This document shows, in pieces, positions 60,716 through 64,000 of a stretch of DNA of 64,000 nt; the first letter of the stretch is position 1, and each line of letters starts with the position of its first letter. The stretch is from NCBI GenBank assembly GCA_963576475.1, contig OY754972.1, forward strand, positions 12,786,811 to 12,850,810, written 5' to 3'. Source of the DNA: Molanna angustata (Eukaryota > Arthropoda > Insecta > Trichoptera > Molannidae). The translations under genes were made by a program, and so were the position numbers. The notes under the pieces are model-generated. The model saw only the letters and a list, made by a program, of their open reading frames with translations. It had not been told where the DNA came from and did no database searches.

Positions 60716-61722
60716 CTAATTGCATGTAACACATGAGATCCAACTGTCGATAGTGATAGTATGTATAGTTGAAGAATAAGTACCAAACTATAATCCCATA
60801 AACACAAATTATTTAATATTTTAAGATATTTGATTTTCTATACAACACTTGTACCTATATATGTATGTCAAGATAGGATAGTATGGAGGTCAGTCCTTTG
60901 ATCCTACGCAGAATATGAAAACAGCATGATGGTATGTATGTATTTTTGGAGATTAGTATCAAATAATTAGGTTTTCTTAGATATTGTGTGTAGGCGATTG
61001 CCATACAAATTGTATGAAGAAATGTCGTCACTAAATTCAATTTTTATAAAAATTGTTAAAAAAAGTTTGAGATGTGCTAATACATCTTGTATATTTTTTA
61101 TAGAAAATTAAATTATCTAGTTGGGGTGTTTCGGCTTTTTTCGATATTTTTAAAATATTTGGAAATATAGGCAGTTAAACTCATAAATTTATCATAAAAA
61201 AAATATTTTTCTTAATAAAAAATGTTTGAGAAACCCTGGAATTTTTTTGGAAAAAATTAATTTGAGATTTTGTATTTTTCTATGTTTATACCAATTTTCA
61301 GCGTTCTAGCTTTTATGGTTTCTGAGATATATGGAAAAATTAACCAATATTTCAAAAGTTGATAACCCCTGACTGAAACAAAAATTCAAAATTCTGAGTA
61401 TAAAAGTTTTGTAGGCCTATAACTGTTTATATATTCTGAAATTTTGGGCTCTGTAAATTGAGCGGATCAAAAGTTATAAGGGGGGGGGGGACACACACAC
61501 AGACACACACACAGACACACGAAATGTTCTACTCCGAATTCTGAGTAAATCCGTGTATGGAACATATATGCTGCGAAGCCTCTAAGTTGGTGTTTTTTGA
61601 CTTCAAAGTTGGAAAAGCCGTGAAAAAAGTAGACCTCTCCATACAATTCTCGCGTATCCTGGCTTGAAACATTGTCGATATGTTAAGGGAACAAAGTTCT
61701 CCTGAACAAATCGACAGTTGGA
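60716..61722 (-). mobile_element. Helitron-like family H, copy B, full-length
   Basis: Very similar to copy A. The 3' CTAG is mutated (reads CTAA on the plus strand). The 5' end TCCAACTGTCGATTTGTTC (antisense) is intact, and a (GTCTGTGT)n tract lies at 61492-61520. Confidence 0.8.
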
Positions 61723-61846
61723 ATATTCTATACTATTCCGTTTTCATTGTTTTTCTGGACATTTCTAACATCAATTTACTCTAATTTGATTTAGAACACT
61801 TTTAACTTCTGATAACATACATTTATAGACCAAAAGAATAATATAA

Positions 61847-62225
61847 CTAGTTGCATGTAACACATGAGATCCAACTATCGATGATGATAGTATGTATACT
61901 TGAAGAATACGAACCAAACTATTAACACATAAACACAAATAAATAAATGTTTTAAGATATTTTGTTTTCTATATAAAACATGTAGGTATGTCAGGATAGG
62001 ATAGTATGGAGGTCAGTCTGTTTTTTCTATCCAGAATATGAAAACAGCATGATAGTATGTATGTCAGGATAGGATAGTATGGAGGTCAGTCTATTTTTCT
62101 ATCCAGAATATGAAAACAGCATGATGGTATGTATGTATGTTTGGAGATATCAAACTATCAAGTCTTCTTAGATATAATAAATATAGGCCACTGCTACACA
62201 AATTGTATGAAGAGATGTCGTCATA
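61847..62225 (-). mobile_element. Helitron-like family H, copy G, truncated, with internal duplication
   Basis: The 3' end at 61847 (CTAG, hairpin) is followed by a tandem duplication of about 75 bp (GTATGTCAGGATAGGATAGT at 61985 and 62060). The 5' two thirds are missing. Confidence 0.8.
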
Positions 62226-62269
62226 GAGTAAAAATAAAAGGAAGGAAAAAAGATTATTCGTTAAAAATG

Positions 62270-63110
62270 AATTTTTTACAAGTCTGAGGGCAAACTGTTA
62301 AAAATTGTTGGTATTGAAGACTGCAGTGTTATTTCACCGTAATAGTTATTTACTCTAGGTATATTATATTTGCCGGAAGTTGCTTGTCTGGTTTTATACT
62401 TATTTGTTACAGGTGTTTTGTGTTTATCTTTAAAATAATTTTGTAAAATAAATCTGTATTTATAAATTTGCGAAGTTGTCATTAGTTTGGTTTCTGCGAA
62501 AATGTTTCTTCCTTCCCTTTTCAAACAAATAGCTCTATTTTTGGGTAAAATACACCTAATTAAACGTTTTTGTAATATTTCTATTTGCATAAAATATATT
62601 TTAAATAAATGTCCCCACACAAGAATGCTGTACAAGATAATAGATTCAACCATAGCCATGTACATTTAGTTCTTACATCTTCAGAATCAATTTTTATATT
62701 ATTTCCAGGAAGTTAAAGAGCTGTATGTGGAAGGATGCTGTGAGGCACCGGCTTAGAATAGTGCTTCCACTCTTTTCTATTACTGTTTTCGAGTGTCCCG
62801 TAAGAGCCGGGTAATCGAAAATACAACAGGCAACAATAACACATGACATAGTTCAGCAATGAGGTTCACCACCCATTCTGAAGGTAGTGCCTTTTTAGGT
62901 GAGACGAGACTGGTGTGTGGGTATACACATATGTGTTGTGCTCCCTTTTATAAGGCAATGCACACCCGCACACCTTTCGCTGGTTACCCCACATTGTGGG
63001 ATATGCCGTGATGGTGTGAATGAATGAATGAAAGTTAAAGAGCCCTTCCATTAACTTCTTATTATTTTTTGGTCATCCAGAAAGTATTGTCAATTTCTTG
63101 TGTCTAAGGT
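62270..63110 (-). pseudogene. LINE ORF2 C-terminal fragment interrupted by family Z
   Basis: Antisense of 62276-62665 is open: M-V-E-S-I-I-L-Y-S-I-L-V-W-G, I-E-I-L-Q-K-R-L-I-R, and Q-S-S-I-P-T-I-F-N-S-L-P, typical of the end of LINE ORF2. Upstream coding sequence appears to continue past the family-Z insertion (63044-63110) with a frameshift. Confidence 0.75.
62722..63031 (+). mobile_element. Retroposon family Z, complete copy with (GAAT)n tail
   Basis: 310 bp bounded by 12-bp direct repeats AAGTTAAAGAGC (62710-62721 and 63032-63043) and ending GTGTGAATGAATGAATGA. No ORF, and no tRNA-like head that I can see. It is mobilised in trans by a LINE machinery, judging by the duplication and tail. 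Confidence 0.85.
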
Positions 63111-63242
63111 CTCGAAATACATCACATTTTAATAGTAAATTTATTATGAATTCTTGCAAATTTATATAGAGCCGGTTCATCAAAAGTCGTACATTTAAAA
63201 AACGATTAATCCGAATGGTTTTTTTTTACTCCTTAATACCTA

Positions 63243-63279
63243 GGTAATAATAATTATTATTATTATAATTATTATTACC
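63243..63279. repeat. AT-rich palindrome
   Basis: GGTAATAATAATTATT ... AATTATTATTACC folds on itself over about 37 bp. Confidence 0.7.
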
Positions 63280-63329
63280 TACCCCAAGGGGATATAGTTG
63301 GGATTTATGAATTTCAATTATAAAAGAAT

Positions 63330-63830
63330 ATTTTTTATTGCAGATTATCAACTAGTATGCTATGTAAGATTGTATTCTGAAATTTTCATCACAATGTATT
63401 TATGTGTGTGCTGTGTAGGTACTATGTACGGCATGTTTATTCTATTTTATCGATTATAGACTAAAATACTTTTGTATTATATATAAGTTTTTTTTATAAA
63501 TAGTTTTGAAATTTTGCATATTTATATATCTTTCTAATACTTTACTCCATTAGGATTAGATTTAGAAGGATATCTGATTAGTGCTTCTCAATTTTTTTTC
63601 TTACTGTCAATTATTTCAAAGTGACCCCAAGTTCAGGAAACATAAAATTTGATATGTTTATTTCATAAATTGGCATTGAAGGAATATAAAATTTTTAAAT
63701 AAATATATAAATAAAAAAAACATATTTCTTTTAATGAAAAGTATTCAAATTTTCCATACAAAATTTGAATACTTTGTGGTGTGACTTGTCAGTGAGGTGT
63801 AAAACGTTGTCTACAACCCACTCCTTTTAT
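63330..63830 (+). repeat. Dispersed repeat family Y, copy with unexpanded TG run
   Basis: GATTATCAAC, ATTGTATTCTGAAATTTTCA, a short TATGTGTGTGCTGTGTAGG run, GGCATGTTTATTCTATTTT, AGGATATCTGATTAGTGCTTC and the end GTCTACAACCCACTCC. It shows what the locus at 5.5-6.3 kb looked like before microsatellite growth. Confidence 0.8.
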
Positions 63831-64000
63831 CAATGTGACCGGTGTGTTAAAAATATTAGTTGAGTATGTTTAATTAAAAATGTATTTTTATCAACAAGTG
63901 TGATAAAACCTGCGGCAAATGCGCAATACATAGCTCCCCCTTGTCGACCCTGAGAAATAACAGGTGACGGTTTTTCATATATTTCAATCTTAATATCACT

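Overview
The window looks like AT-rich, transposon-dense intergenic DNA from an insect, most probably a moth or butterfly (Lepidoptera). The evidence is indirect: Helitrons with a TC start, a CTAG end and internal wording familiar from lepidopteran Helitrons, tRNA-headed SINEs, RTE-type LINEs with (GAA)n tails, and LINE 3' ends resembling common lepidopteran ones. I recognise no host protein gene, rRNA or genuine tRNA gene in 64 kb. Every coding stretch I can name is a retrotransposon remnant, and almost all are 5'-truncated and broken.

Layout. 1-8.6 kb: a LINE fragment with target duplications inside a dispersed repeat (family X), a 114-bp tandem array, SINE pieces, a 963-bp TIR element, and a (GT)n/(GTGC)n tract inside dispersed family Y. 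8.6-25.6 kb: a Helitron-like family-H element, many antisense RTE fragments, three foldback MITEs, a complete short Helitron, a nested inverted-repeat structure with a 136-bp hairpin MITE, a 5'-truncated RTE copy with an 11-bp target duplication, and an RNase-H-class LINE tail. 26.1-32.2 kb: the centrepiece. A Penelope-like element (PLE) with a YVDD reverse transcriptase and a GIY-YIG endonuclease sits in a family-X copy. It is bordered by long (TA)n tracts, preceded by two inverted partial copies of its own 3' end, and split by a 2.18-kb TIR element of no family I recognise. 32.5-40.7 kb: rearranged family-H copies with a nested 400-bp TIR element, Jockey/CR1-like and RTE fragments, a 223-bp near-perfect palindrome with a 12-bp target duplication, and a second Helitron. 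40.9-42.9 kb: about 20 copies of a 97-bp satellite with local dimeric higher-order structure. 43-64 kb: L2/CR1-like and RTE fragments, five more family-H copies, SINEs, and a (GAAT)n-tailed retroposon with a 12-bp target duplication.

The parts relate to each other as nested insertions rather than as a pathway. Interrupted repeats with intact siblings elsewhere in the window let pre-insertion sites be read directly. The most promising observations are the PLE/(TA)n complex, the unclassified TIR element inside it, a stem-loop motif shared by the PLE and the palindrome, and family H with Helitron ends, subterminal inverted repeats and an internal microsatellite.
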